Source: JAKFEW01 sp036675505
GTDB lineage: Bacteria; Cyanobacteriota; Sericytochromatia; S15B-MN24; JAQBPE01
Assembly (NCBI GenBank): GCA_036675505.1
Contig: JAKFEW010000120.1
Location: 1-64,000, forward strand
Reading direction: 5' to 3'
DNA: 64,000 nt
Both the position numbers and the translations under genes were made by a program. The notes under the pieces are model-generated. The model ran no database searches, was not told the origin of the DNA, and saw nothing but the letters and a program-made list of their open reading frames with translations. Numbering within the stretch: the stretch's first letter is position 1; each line of letters begins with the position of its first letter. Positions 16,949-28,707 of this stretch are shown here, piece by piece.

Positions 16949-18014
16949 GGAAGGGAGCGCCCGGCTGAGCCTGCTGCTCGTCGACGACTCCGTGACCGCG
17001 AGGAGGCTGATCGGCGACGCGCTGAGCGCGTGTCCGGAGATCGAGCGCCTGGTGACCGCCCCCAATGGGCCGATCGCCCTCCAGAAATGCGCCCAATCGA
17101 CCCCAGACGTGGCGATCGTCGACCTCGAGATGCCCGAGATGGACGGCATCGCCCTGCTCGGCGAGCTGCGCGCGCGCTTCCCCACGACGCGGGTGCTGAT
17201 TCATACTGGGAACGGGGAGCTGGCGCGGGCCCGCGCCGTCCAGGCGCTGACGGAGGGTGCCAGCGACGTGTTGCTCAAGCCGGTCCTCGGGCCCGCGCCG
17301 TACCAGGAGCAGGTGGCGGCCATGCGGGCGCACCTGCTGCCGAGGGTGCTGCAGTTCGCGGCGCCGACCCAGCGTTCGGCCGTGCCGCGCACGCCATCGG
17401 GTCGCCTGGCGGCGGGCACCCGCCCGCGGGCGCTGGCGATCGGGGTGTCGACGGGCGGCCCCGAGGCGCTGAGCCGGCTGTTGTCGGCGCTGCCCGCGAC
17501 CTACCCGCTGCCGGTGTTCGTCGTGCAGCACATGCCGCCCGGCTTCACGGCGGCGCTCGCGGCCCAGCTGGACCGACATTGCCCGTTGCGGGTGGCGGAA
17601 GCGCTGGACGGCGAGCCGATCGCGCCGGGCCGGGTGTACATCGCGCCGGCGGGCCGGCACCTGGAGGTCGAGGTCGCCGAGCGCCGCGAGGTGGCGCGGG
17701 TTTCGGACGCGCCGCCGGAGAACTTCTGCCGGCCGTCGGTGGACGTGCTGCTGCGATCGGCGGCGCGCATGTATGGCGAGCGGCTGCTGGTCGCGGTGCT
17801 GACGGGCATGGGGACCGACGGGCTCGCCGGGTCGCGGGAATGCAAGCGGCTGGGGGCCCGGGTGTTGGCGCAAGACGCCGCGACCAGCGTGGTCTGGGGC
17901 ATGCCCGGGGCGGTGGTGGAGGCGGGCCTGGCGGACGCCGTGCTGGCGCTCGATCGCATGCCGGCCTACCTCCTGGCGTTGGCTCAGGGGAGGACGCCAC
18001 CTTGTGCGCGTTGA
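16941..18014 (+). CDS. cheB: Chemotaxis methylesterase CheB
   Basis: A 357-residue protein-glutamate methylesterase/glutaminase. The N-terminal receiver domain has phosphoacceptor Asp61 (VDLEMPEMDG). The C-terminal esterase has catalytic Ser170 (GVSTGG), His197 (QHMPPGF) and Asp293 (GMGTDG). It removes methyl groups from the receptor when phosphorylated by CheA. It overlaps cheW upstream and cheR downstream. Confidence 0.93.
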   Translation: MVEEGSARLSLLLVDDSVTARRLIGDALSACPEIERLVTAPNGPIALQKCAQSTPDVAIVDLEMPEMDGIALLGELRARFPTTRVLIHTGNGELARARAVQALTEGASDVLLKPVLGPAPYQEQVAAMRAHLLPRVLQFAAPTQRSAVPRTPSGRLAAGTRPRALAIGVSTGGPEALSRLLSALPATYPLPVFVVQHMPPGFTAALAAQLDRHCPLRVAEALDGEPIAPGRVYIAPAGRHLEVEVAERREVARVSDAPPENFCRPSVDVLLRSAARMYGERLLVAVLTGMGTDGLAGSRECKRLGARVLAQDAATSVVWGMPGAVVEAGLADAVLALDRMPAYLLALAQGRTPPCAR

Positions 18015-18817
18015 GGGATACCGGCATCGAGGTCTTCTGCAAGGTGCTCGAGGCCTCGTGCGGCCTCGCCTACAGCGCGGAGAAGGCCTACCTGTTCGAG
18101 GCCCGGCTGGCGGAGATCGTGTCCCGGCAAGGTATGACGTCCTACCTCGATCTCGCCGAGCACTTCGGGCGGGACGTCGCCGTGCGGCGGGAGGTGATCG
18201 AGGCCCTGGTGACCTCGGAAACGTACTTCTTCCGGGACGAGGGGATCTTCCACGCGCTCCCCGACCTCGTCTCCCGGCTCGGGCCCACGCCCGGCGCGCC
18301 CGCTGTCGTCTGGTCGCTCGGCTGCGCGACCGGGCAGGAGCTCTGGTCGATCCTGTTCGCGCTCGCGGAGGACGGCCGGGTGCCCCCGACGGCCCTGTGG
18401 CCGATCGGCGTGGACATCTCGACCCGCGCGCTGGCGCGGGCCCGATCCGCGGTGTACAGCGACTTCGAGGTCCAGCGCGGCCTCGACGAGGCCCGCCGGC
18501 GGCGGTTCCTGGAGCCCACCGATGGTGGCTGGCGCGTGGCTCAGCCGTGGCGCGAGCTGCCGAGGTGGGTGCAGGGCAACCTGCGCGACGGCCTGGGCGA
18601 GTTGCCGAGACCCGACGTGGTGTTCTGTCGCAACGTCCTCATCTACTTCGAGGACGACCTCAAGCGGGCGATCATCCGGTGCGTCGCGGACCGCCTCGCC
18701 CCGGGCGGCTTCGTGGTGCTCGGCAACACCGAGAACTTGTTGCTGTTCGCCGACTTGCTCGCGCCAGACCCCGAGGTGAGCCATGTCATGCGGATCCCGG
18801 CGTCGCGCCGGGCATGA
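18002..18817 (+). CDS. cheR: Chemotaxis methyltransferase CheR
   Basis: A 271-residue SAM-dependent methyltransferase that methylates receptor glutamates. The N-terminal helical domain (about 1-75) contains TSETYFFRDEGIF. The SAM-binding region is WSLGCATGQELWSI near residue 100, followed by GVDISTRALARAR and the conserved VFCRNVLIYFEDD. The start is a TTG at 18002 with GGGGAGG about 8 bases upstream, inside the end of cheB; no ATG fits. The end is followed by promoter block B. Confidence 0.9.
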   Translation: MCALRDTGIEVFCKVLEASCGLAYSAEKAYLFEARLAEIVSRQGMTSYLDLAEHFGRDVAVRREVIEALVTSETYFFRDEGIFHALPDLVSRLGPTPGAPAVVWSLGCATGQELWSILFALAEDGRVPPTALWPIGVDISTRALARARSAVYSDFEVQRGLDEARRRRFLEPTDGGWRVAQPWRELPRWVQGNLRDGLGELPRPDVVFCRNVLIYFEDDLKRAIIRCVADRLAPGGFVVLGNTENLLLFADLLAPDPEVSHVMRIPASRRA

Positions 18818-18845
18818 GGGGGGCGGGGCGTGACGCCGCGATTGG

Positions 18846-18912
18846 GCCGAACGGCCCACGCCCACATGGGGTCGAACGCCTCTGTCCGGGGGCGATGGCC
18901 CGGCGCTAAGAT
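18846..18912 (+). promoter_or_regulatory. Conserved promoter block B upstream of the FapA gene
   Basis: This is the second copy of the block at 11961-12026. It has the dyad GGGCCGAACGGCCC (18844-18857), the 26-base segment identical to block A (18862-18887) and a TAAGAT -10-like box (18907-18912) at the same 36-base distance from GTCGAA. It implies that the last two genes of the cluster have their own promoter, controlled together with the MCP-led operon. Confidence 0.6.
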
Positions 18913-18914
18913 CA

Positions 18915-18940
18915 CCGGGGGACGCGCAGACGTTCCCCGG
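18915..18940 (+). other. GC-rich leader hairpin before the FapA gene
   Basis: CCGGGGGAC (18915-18923) pairs with GTTCCCCGG (18932-18940) through one G-T pair and an 8-base loop, ending only a few bases before the GGGAGGG ribosome site. It could modulate translation of the FapA gene. Confidence 0.35.
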
Positions 18941-18952
18941 GAGGGCAAGGCG

Positions 18953-20446
18953 ATGCCGGAAGTCCGGTTGTCCGAGGACGAGCGCCAGGCGGCGATCGTC
19001 CTCGCGGAGGGCGAGCGGATGGGCGCGTCCCAGGCGCTGATCTTCCTGGCGAGGCGGGGCGTGCGCTACGGCCACCTGCCGCGCGCGCTGGCCGCGCTGC
19101 CCGACCTCGTGGGGCCGGCCGAGCTGGTGGTCGCCGAAGCCGAAGGCGAGCTGCCGGCCCACGACGCGCGGATCGACATGCTGGCGGGCAACATGGCGTT
19201 CGCCTACGAGGCGGAGCCCGATGCCCTGGACGAGCCGGCCTTCCCGCCCCCGCCGCTGCCACGGGTAGTGGAGCCCGGCGACGTGGTGGCCATCAAGGTG
19301 CGTGCCGTGCCCGGCCGGGCCGGCCGCACCGTGACGGGCAAGCCCCTCGCTCCCGCGACCGAAGTGGCGCGCACGCGCGCGCGGGACGCGGCGGACGACC
19401 TGGTGGGCGAGGCCTGGGAGCTGGCGACCGTGTCGGGCAACCCGCGCCTCGAGATCGGCGCGGTGCTCGCGCGCCCCGAGCCGCGAGATGCCGAGCTGCG
19501 GGCGGGAATGGGCTGCGAGCCGGCGGGCGACGGCCTGCGCATGCTGGCGACGCTGGCGGGCAACCCGAGCCTCGAGGACGGCGTGGTCGTGGTGCGCCCC
19601 GAACACCGGGTCGAGGGCGACCTCACCTTCGCGGTCGGCGACGTCGCGTTCGACGGCAACGTGCTCGTGATGGGCGACGTGGAGCCCGGCCGGACGATCG
19701 AGGCCACCGGCGACGTCACCGTGTTGGGCGTGGTCGTAGGCGCCACGATCACGGCCGGCAAGCGCATCGTCGTGCACGGCGGCGTGCGGAACAACGCCGC
19801 GTTGCAGGCCGGCACGGACGTGATCGCCCAATTCGTCGAGGGCTCGCGCGTGCGATCGGGCCGGTGGGTGTTCGTGCGCGAGGAGCTCACGCATGGCCAC
19901 GTCGAAGAGGCCTGGCGCCTGGCCTGCGGCGGCGGCGTGGTCGGCGGCCAGGTGCACGTGTTCGAGCGCGTCGAGGCGCGCGAGCTCGGCACGCGCCTCG
20001 CCACGCCGACGCGCGTGGAGGTGGTGCCGCCGCCGCCACCGCCGGACCCACGGCTGGCGCTGATGAAGGAACGCCAGGTGCTCGCGACGACGATCGCGCA
20101 GGTGCGCATCCGCGTCGAGGAAGCGCAGCGCGTCGTTGCCCGCCAGGGCACCCACCGTCAGAAGGGCCAGGACGCCGCCGAGATGCTTGAGAAGCTGCTC
20201 GAGCTCCACCATGGCCTCAAGCTGAAGGACAAGGCGCTCGAGGCGCGGATCACCGCCGCGACCGCCCAGGAGCCTGCCGCTCTGCGGGCGACGGTGAAGG
20301 TGCGCGAGGCCATCCATGCCGGGGTCGCCATCCAGATCGGCCCGGCCGTCTTGCGGATCGAGGCGGAGTACCCCGCGAGCTCGCTCTGGGAAGCCGACGG
20401 GAGCGTCCAGGTGGCGCCGCTGGTCACGAAAGGGAACATCACATGA
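18953..20446 (+). CDS. FapA/DUF342-family protein
   Basis: A 497-residue cytoplasmic protein. The middle third (about 90-330) has the repetitive glycine/valine turns of the FapA right-handed beta-helix (EGDLTFAVGDVAFDGNVLVMGDVEPG; ATGDVTVLGVVVGATITAGKRIVVHGG). A proline stretch (PPPPPPDP) leads into a coiled coil of about 80 residues and a short C-terminal beta domain. FapA-type proteins are found with flagellar and chemotaxis genes; in Vibrio one links glucose signalling to flagellum assembly. It has its own promoter block and its stop overlaps the start of the second CheX gene (ATGA), tying the two together functionally. Confidence 0.8.
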   Translation: MPEVRLSEDERQAAIVLAEGERMGASQALIFLARRGVRYGHLPRALAALPDLVGPAELVVAEAEGELPAHDARIDMLAGNMAFAYEAEPDALDEPAFPPPPLPRVVEPGDVVAIKVRAVPGRAGRTVTGKPLAPATEVARTRARDAADDLVGEAWELATVSGNPRLEIGAVLARPEPRDAELRAGMGCEPAGDGLRMLATLAGNPSLEDGVVVVRPEHRVEGDLTFAVGDVAFDGNVLVMGDVEPGRTIEATGDVTVLGVVVGATITAGKRIVVHGGVRNNAALQAGTDVIAQFVEGSRVRSGRWVFVREELTHGHVEEAWRLACGGGVVGGQVHVFERVEARELGTRLATPTRVEVVPPPPPPDPRLALMKERQVLATTIAQVRIRVEEAQRVVARQGTHRQKGQDAAEMLEKLLELHHGLKLKDKALEARITAATAQEPAALRATVKVREAIHAGVAIQIGPAVLRIEAEYPASSLWEADGSVQVAPLVTKGNIT

Positions 20447-20973
20447 CGATCACCGGTCCCTCCCTGCCTGCGCAGGCCCCGCTCCACATGCGGGCCATCC
20501 TGGTCGCGACCCACGAGACGCTGGGCCTGCTCTTCGAAAGCGAGCCCGAATTCGGCGATGCCCGCGTGTGTCCCGCCCAGACGCCGCGCGCCAACGACGT
20601 GATCGTGATCGTCAGCTTCACGGGGGCCGTGAAGGGGCACATCCTGCTCGGGATGTCGCGCCCGACGGCCTGCGCCATGGCCGCCACGTTGCTGATGGAG
20701 GAACCTGCCGAGTTCGACGACCTGACCCGCTCGGGCGTGGCCGAGATCGCGAACATCGTGGCCGGCGGCTGCGCCACCGCGCTGCACCGCGAGGGCTATG
20801 ACGCCACGATCACCGTTCCATCGGTGATCGTGGGCGAGCACGTCGAGGTTTCCTGGCCCAACCTCTACGTGCTCGAGACCTCGCTGCTGTTGCCGGCGGG
20901 CGACGTGAAGATGGCGGTGGGCTTGAAGGTGGAGGACCATCACCAGGCCGCGAAGATCCCATCCGGCGGCTGA
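20443..20973 (+). CDS. cheX: CheX-type CheY-P phosphatase (copy 2)
   Basis: A 176-residue paralogue of the protein at 13418-13915, with the same catalytic signature (SGVAEIANIVAGG) and a slightly longer C-terminus (HHQAAKIPSGG). It begins within the stop of the FapA gene. Two CheX proteins in one cluster may act on different phospho-receivers or at different sites. It converges on the DUF302 gene, with 43 bp between stops. Confidence 0.8.
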   Translation: MTITGPSLPAQAPLHMRAILVATHETLGLLFESEPEFGDARVCPAQTPRANDVIVIVSFTGAVKGHILLGMSRPTACAMAATLLMEEPAEFDDLTRSGVAEIANIVAGGCATALHREGYDATITVPSVIVGEHVEVSWPNLYVLETSLLLPAGDVKMAVGLKVEDHHQAAKIPSGG

Positions 20974-21016
20974 GGCCAGATCCCCCGCGCCGCCGGCCGA
21001 GATCGGGCGCGCGCGG

Positions 21017-21430
21017 TCAGCCCGGCAGCTTCGCGAGCGCCGTCAGGAGCTTCTCGCGAGCCTCCACGGCGATGGGCGCGAGCGCCGGGTTGCCGACGAA
21101 GCCCATCATCTTGTCCGGCTCGATCGCCTTCACGGCGGTGCGTCCGTCGCCCTGGTCGTACACGATCACGTTGCAGGGCAACAGCAGGCCGAGATCCAGC
21201 TCCGCGCGCAGCGCGCGGTTCGCCAGGTGCGGGTTGCAGGCGCCCAGGATGATGTACGGGCGGAAGTCCTCGACCCCGATCTTGGCCTTGAGCGTGGCGG
21301 GGACGTCGATTTCCCACAACACGCCGAAGCCGACTTCCTTGAGCGCCTCCTTGATGGCGGGAACGGCCTCCGCGTAAGGCAGGCTCGTGCTCCGGGCGAG
21401 GCCGTAGGCCTCCTGGGTGACGGTGGACAT
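21017..21430 (-). CDS. DUF302-domain protein
   Basis: A 137-residue protein almost wholly made of a DUF302 domain (FGVLWEIDVPATLKAKIG; YIILGACNPHLANRAL; LGLLLPCNVIVYDQ). It contains the conserved GACNP and PCNVIV cysteines. ATG 21430 follows GAGGAGG. DUF302 genes often accompany sulfur-carrier and rhodanese genes; their reaction is unknown. It is the last gene of the PDO-TusA-DsrE set on this strand, 76 bp from the DsrE stop. Confidence 0.85.
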   Translation of the reverse strand: MSTVTQEAYGLARSTSLPYAEAVPAIKEALKEVGFGVLWEIDVPATLKAKIGVEDFRPYIILGACNPHLANRALRAELDLGLLLPCNVIVYDQGDGRTAVKAIEPDKMMGFVGNPALAPIAVEAREKLLTALAKLPG

Positions 21431-21506
21431 GGGGTGGTTCCTCCTCTTTGGAATGTACACGGCGGAGACGGCCCTTGGGCCATCTCCGCGGACGAACGAA
21501 ACGGTG

Positions 21507-22067
21507 TCAGATGAACAAAGACACCTTGGACTCCTGGGCCTCGCCGACGAACATCGCCACGCCGCCGACCTCGACGTCGGGCGCGAGCTCGTCTTCGCGG
21601 ACACCCATGACGTCCATGCTCATGCCGCAGGCGACCAGCCGGACCCCGCTCTCGCGCGCCAGGGCCATCAGTTCCTCGAGCGAGGCGATGTCCTTGTCCT
21701 TCATCATCTGGCGCAGCATCACGCTGCCCGCGCCCATGAAGGCCAGCTTGGAGGGCTGCAGGTCGAGGCTGCTCGACGGCGACATCAACGCCATCATCGC
21801 CTCCTTGAGGTCCTTGCCCCCCAGGTCCTTCTTGATGCGGATCGCGTTGAGCCCCCAGAAGGTGAAGAACATCGTCACCTCGAGGCCCATCGCGGCAGCG
21901 CCCGTCGCGATCACGAACGAGGCCAGCACCTTGTCCAGGTCGCCGGAAAAGACGACCATGCTGAGCTTGTCCTTCGGCAGCCGCCCCTCGAGCTCGTCGA
22001 CGCGCTTGCTCAGCGCGAGCACCATCGCCTCGAGGTGCTCGCGGCTCGTCTCGATGTTGGTCTCCAT
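21507..22067 (-). CDS. DsrE/DsrF/DrsH-like sulfur-carrier family protein
   Basis: A 186-residue protein. A short N-terminal helix (ETSREHLEAMVLALSKRVDELE) precedes a DsrE-like fold (KLSMVVFSGDLDKVLASFVIATGAAAMG; MFFTFWGLNAI). The conserved cysteine is in RLVACGMSMDVMG near residue 155. Such proteins relay sulfane sulfur with TusA and rhodaneses. ATG 22067 follows TAGGAGGGG. It starts 8 bp after TusA, in the same operon. Confidence 0.87.
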   Translation of the reverse strand: METNIETSREHLEAMVLALSKRVDELEGRLPKDKLSMVVFSGDLDKVLASFVIATGAAAMGLEVTMFFTFWGLNAIRIKKDLGGKDLKEAMMALMSPSSSLDLQPSKLAFMGAGSVMLRQMMKDKDIASLEELMALARESGVRLVACGMSMDVMGVREDELAPDVEVGGVAMFVGEAQESKVSLFI

Positions 22068-22075
22068 CGCCCCTC

Positions 22076-22327
22076 CTAGGCCTTTTTGGTCAAGTAATGG
22101 ACGTACACTTCCGTGCCGCCCTCGCTGGCCGTTTCCTGCTTCACGAGCTCGGCGGCCTTGTTGGTCTTGGCCCAGCCCTGGAAGTCCAGGACCGACCCCT
22201 TGTCGGTCGCCACGACCCTGAGGGTATCGCCCGGCGCCAAGGCGTCGAGCGCCTTCTTCGCCTTCACGATCGGCATCGGGCACTTGGCCCCGCGCACGTC
22301 GAGTTCGATGGTGTTTCCGGTGGTCAT
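22076..22327 (-). CDS. tusA: TusA-family sulfur carrier
   Basis: An 83-residue sulfurtransferase with the family motif CPMPIVKAKKAL; Cys16 carries the persulfide. In sulfur-oxidising bacteria TusA passes sulfane sulfur between rhodanese and DsrE proteins, which are both encoded next to it here. The start ATG 22327 has AAAGGAAAG upstream. It lies between the rhodanese-dioxygenase fusion (17 bp) and DsrE. Confidence 0.92.
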   Translation of the reverse strand: MTTGNTIELDVRGAKCPMPIVKAKKALDALAPGDTLRVVATDKGSVLDFQGWAKTNKAAELVKQETASEGGTEVYVHYLTKKA

Positions 22328-22344
22328 ATTCGCTTTCCTTTCGT

Positions 22345-23517
22345 TCAGGCGTGCTGGGCCTTTGCCTGGCTCGCCGCGCACTGGTTCTTGCCCAGGTCCA
22401 TTTCCGTCGCCCGGACCTCGTCGACCGCCAGCCACGCCAGGTTCACCTTCCGGATCTCCTGGTAGACGGCCGGCGCCTCGCTCTGGTTCTGCTCGAGGAA
22501 GCGGATGAAGTCCTCCTCCGTTTCGAGCTTGAGCGCCTCGTTGGTCTGCCTCAACTCCCCCAGGGTGCCTGCCACCAGGCCATCCGGCCGCACCTCGTCG
22601 ACCCCCGCGTAGTGCGCGGGCAGGATCAGCACGTCGTCCGGCAGTTGCGCGACCTGGCCCCTGAGGGTGTGGAACAGCATCCGGCCCCATTCGTCCATCT
22701 TGCCGCCGAGGTCCGGGCGGCCGATGCTCGCCACGAACAGCGTGTCGCCGCTCACCAGGAAGCGTTCATCGATCAACATCGACGCGCTGCCGGGGGTGTG
22801 GCCAGGTGTATAGAGCGGCATCAGCTTGATCTCTGTGGCCCCGAGCGTAAGCGTCTCGCCGGGCCGGACGGCCTGGAATTCGAACTTCGCGCCCTCGGCG
22901 TCGTGCGCCTCGATCAGGTAGGTCGCGCCCGTGCGGTCGGCGAGCAGGCGCCCGCCTGAGATGTGGTCGGCGTGCAGGTGGGTGTCGAACACGTGGGTGA
23001 TCGTCACGCCCAGCTGCTCGGCCAACGCCAGGTACGGCTCGACATGGCGGTGGGGGTCGACCACGATGGCCTTGCCGCCATCCGCGATGAGGTAGGCGAG
23101 ACATCCCTTGCCCACCCGCTGCAGCTGCTTGACGATCAGCGGTGAGCCCGTGGCCACGTCATGCGCGATCAGCAGGTCGCCCCAGGCGATCATGCCGGCT
23201 TCCAGGTTGACCGCCTGGAAGCCGCGGTCGCGCAACAGGCCCGCGACGTAATCGGACGAGCCGCCCTTCGCGCAGAGCACGACGATGGGCAGCTCCCGGT
23301 ACGCCTCGAGGTGGGCGACGGCGGCGTCCTCGTCTTCGATGAAATCGAAGTACGGCACGTGGACCGTCGCCGCGGGCGCGTGGCGGCCCTCGACCTGCCA
23401 GGCCGCGAACTCGTCGTCGTTGCGCACGTCGAGCAGCACGAACGGCGTGCGGCCTTCGTCCAGCAGCCGGTACAGCTCGAGGGGGGTAATTTCGGTTTGG
23501 TCTTGCCGCAGCATCAT
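22345..23517 (-). CDS. Rhodanese-persulfide dioxygenase fusion (MBL fold)
   Basis: A 390-residue two-domain enzyme. Residues about 8-118 are a rhodanese domain with active-site Cys82 (LCAKGGSS). Residues about 125-345 are a metallo-beta-lactamase fold with THLHADH (His180, His182, Asp184, His185), PGHTPG and SGDTLF, as in ETHE1-type persulfide dioxygenases that oxidise glutathione persulfide to sulfite. The C-terminal 40 residues are an extra tail. The rhodanese is N-terminal, the opposite order to the well-known PRF and CstB fusions. ATG 23517 follows TGGAGG. It is first in the operon with TusA, DsrE and DUF302. Confidence 0.88.
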   Translation of the reverse strand: MMLRQDQTEITPLELYRLLDEGRTPFVLLDVRNDDEFAAWQVEGRHAPAATVHVPYFDFIEDEDAAVAHLEAYRELPIVVLCAKGGSSDYVAGLLRDRGFQAVNLEAGMIAWGDLLIAHDVATGSPLIVKQLQRVGKGCLAYLIADGGKAIVVDPHRHVEPYLALAEQLGVTITHVFDTHLHADHISGGRLLADRTGATYLIEAHDAEGAKFEFQAVRPGETLTLGATEIKLMPLYTPGHTPGSASMLIDERFLVSGDTLFVASIGRPDLGGKMDEWGRMLFHTLRGQVAQLPDDVLILPAHYAGVDEVRPDGLVAGTLGELRQTNEALKLETEEDFIRFLEQNQSEAPAVYQEIRKVNLAWLAVDEVRATEMDLGKNQCAASQAKAQHA

Positions 23518-23548
23518 GGTCAACCTCCAGGTTTCACGAGACAATATT

Positions 23549-23578
23549 ACTATATAATCATAAAGTATTTTCTGTCAA
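23549..23578 (-). promoter_or_regulatory. Promoter with ACTATATA operator (site 2)
   Basis: Minus strand: TTGACA (23578-23573), 18-base spacer, TATAGT (23554-23549), the same architecture as the minus-strand promoter at site 1. The core ACTATATAATCAT (23549-23561) matches ACTATATAGCTAT of sites 1 and 3 except for two bases. It drives the rhodanese-dioxygenase operon. Confidence 0.7.
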
Positions 23579-23588
23579 GGATCGATGC

Positions 23589-23617
23589 TTGTGCTGGATC
23601 GCGTGGCCGCGTAGGAT
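23589..23617 (+). promoter_or_regulatory. Promoter for the second ArsR-type gene
   Basis: TTGTGC (23589-23594), 17-base spacer, TAGGAT (23612-23617), 45 bp before ATG 23663. The -10 form TAGGAT recurs in other upstream regions of this window. It lies outside the AT-rich operator, so the regulator may not repress itself strongly. Confidence 0.5.
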
Positions 23618-23662
23618 GGAGGCAGGCCCCAACTTCCGAAGATCGAGAAAGGAGCCCGCTCG

Positions 23663-24024
23663 ATGGGTTGCATGACCCCGGACGGCAGGAAGCCACGCCC
23701 TGTCCTCACGGACGCGGCCTACGACCAGATCGCCGGCTTCTTCAAGGTGCTGGCCGAACCGCTCCGCCTCAGGCTGCTCAACGCGCTTTACGAGGGCGAG
23801 CGGACCGTCAACCAGCTCTTGACCGTCACCGGGGCCAACCAGGCCAACGTGTCCAAGCACCTCAAGGTACTGCTCGAGGCGGGGTTGGTGGCGCGACGCA
23901 AGGAAGGGACCAACGCTTACTACATGGTCGCGGACCCGATCGTCTTCATGCTCTGCGAATCGGTGTGCGATCGCCAACAGGTCTTCCTCGAGATGCGCGC
24001 GAGCATGTTCCGCGAGAACGCTTC

Positions 24025-24028
<4 letters not shown>
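23663..24028 (+). CDS. ArsR/SmtB-family regulator, sulfur-responsive type (copy 2)
   Basis: A 121-residue paralogue of the protein at 6456-6818, with the same layout (NQANVSKHLKVLLEAGLVARR). Cysteines are at 3, 98 and 102 (CESVC); the cysteine at position 50 of copy 1 is replaced by Gln51 here. AAAGGAGCC precedes ATG 23663. It is divergent from the rhodanese-dioxygenase operon and its last 4 bases overlap the convergent RND gene. It probably regulates this module through the ACTATATA sites. Confidence 0.87.
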
Positions 24029-27248
<3,220 letters not shown>

Positions 27249-27252
<4 letters not shown>

Positions 27253-28484
27253 GGCGCGAGGTCCACGAGCGCACCGTCGCGCAGCGCGGCCGGGGCGTCG
27301 AGGACGACCCGGTCGCCGGGCTCGAGCCCGGCCAGGACCTCGACGCGGTCACCCGCTGGCGCGCCGAGGCGGACGAGCCGCAAATTGACGCGGTTCTCGG
27401 CGCCGACCACGAAGACGTTCGTCAGGTCGTACCACCGGACGATCGAGGCCTGGGGCACCAGGAGGCGCTTCGCCCGGCCCGCCTCGAAGCGGGCGCGGCC
27501 ATACATGCCGGATCGGAGGGCGGGGTGGGCGGGGAGGCGGACCTTGGCGATCGCCGTCCGGCTCGCCGGATCGAAGGCCGGCACCACCCGGATCACGCGA
27601 CCCGCCAGCGTGACGCCTGCGGCCTCGAGCCGGACCTCGACCGCGTGGCCTGGCGCGAGCGCTGCCGCCAACCGCTCCTCGACCGGCACGTCGAGGCGAA
27701 ACGGCCCTTGCTCCAGCCGGAAGAGCGGTTGACCGGGCGCGGTCAACGCGCCTTGCTCCGCCCAGCGCCCGATCACCAGGCCATCGAAGGGCGCGAGCAC
27801 GCGCGCGTAGGATTTGGAGGTTGCAGCGAGGCGCATGCTGGCCGCCGCCTGGGCGGCCGTCGCGGCGGCCTCACGGCGCTGGCCCTCGCTCACGGCGCGC
27901 AGGCGCCGCGCCTGTTCCAGCGCCGCGCGGGCCATGCGCTGCTCGCCCTGCGCCTCGCTGAACGCCTGATCAGACACCCCGCCTTCGGCATGAAGGGCTC
28001 GCACCCGCTGGAGCGTGGATTCCGCGAGCGTGAGCCGCGCGCGGGCCTGGGCGATCGCGCCTTCCGCAGCCTGGATGCCCTGCCCGGCCGTGCCGGTCGC
28101 CGCCTGGGCGTGGGCCAGCGCCGAGGCGGCCTGGCCCGTCTGGTCATCCAGGTCGCGCGCATCGAGCTGGGCGAGCAAGGCGCCCGCACGCACGCGATCG
28201 CCCTCCTGGGCGGCGAGGCCCATGACCTGCGCGACGATCTTGGCCGAAACGTCCGCCGTGCGCTCGGCCACGACGGTGCCGGTGAGCTCTTGCACGTCCG
28301 CGGCGTCGGTCAGGCCGACGACCTGCGCGCGCACGCGTATCGCCTCGGTCGTCTCGGCGGGGGCGACCGTCTCGCCGGGCGGCACCCGGTCGAACAGCAG
28401 GCCCGAGCCCCACAGCAGCACGAAGCCCAGGGGCAAGCCGAGCATCAGGGCGGCGGAAAGCCAGGCTGGGAGACGTCTTTTCAT
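27249..28484 (-). CDS. RND efflux periplasmic adaptor (HlyD/MFP family)
   Basis: A 411-residue membrane fusion protein. One N-terminal membrane anchor (LSAALMLGLPLGFVLLWGSGLL) precedes a lipoyl half-motif (VSAKIVAQVMGLAAQEGDRV), a long alpha-helical hairpin (about 120-205) and the second lipoyl half (YARVLAPFDGLVIGRWAEQG), then beta-barrel and membrane-proximal domains. ATG 28484 follows GAGGAAAA. It is the first gene of the adaptor-pump operon and is preceded by operator site 3. Confidence 0.9.
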
Positions 28485-28537
28485 GGTTTTTCCTCGCGTC
28501 GAGGGCGCTCACGGTTATTCTCGAATCAACCTACATC

Positions 28538-28567
28538 ACTATATAGCTATTTAGTTGTTTTCCACAA
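28538..28567 (-). promoter_or_regulatory. Promoter with ACTATATAGCTAT operator (site 3)
   Basis: The sequence ACTATATAGCTAT (28538-28550) is identical to site 1 at 6376-6388. On the minus strand it supplies TATAGT (28543-28538) with a weak TTGTGG -35 (28567-28562) at an 18-base spacing, in front of the RND adaptor gene. This links the efflux operon to the ArsR-controlled sulfur genes. Confidence 0.65.
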
Positions 28568-28707
28568 GTCCCTCGAGATCCTTGACGCGTTGAGGCCTGG
28601 GCGCAGTTGGCCCAGCACCGACCTTGAACGACTCCCAATATGCGCCTGTGGATCCCGGGCGCCGTCGGTAATTTCCGCCAACGTTTCCGTCACCGCCTCC
28701 GCTTCGA

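Noticed and set aside
11976..18887. A shared peptide MGSNASV in frame upstream of both the MCP and FapA genes
   Set aside because: The frames are open only because of high GC. The identity is at DNA level, includes parts outside any consistent frame, and the real starts have their own ribosome sites downstream. A regulatory block explains it better.
13800..20317. Long minus-strand frames (13800-16232 and 17984-20317)
   Set aside because: They mirror cheA, cheR and the FapA gene. No domain is recognisable and the composition is typical of shadow frames.
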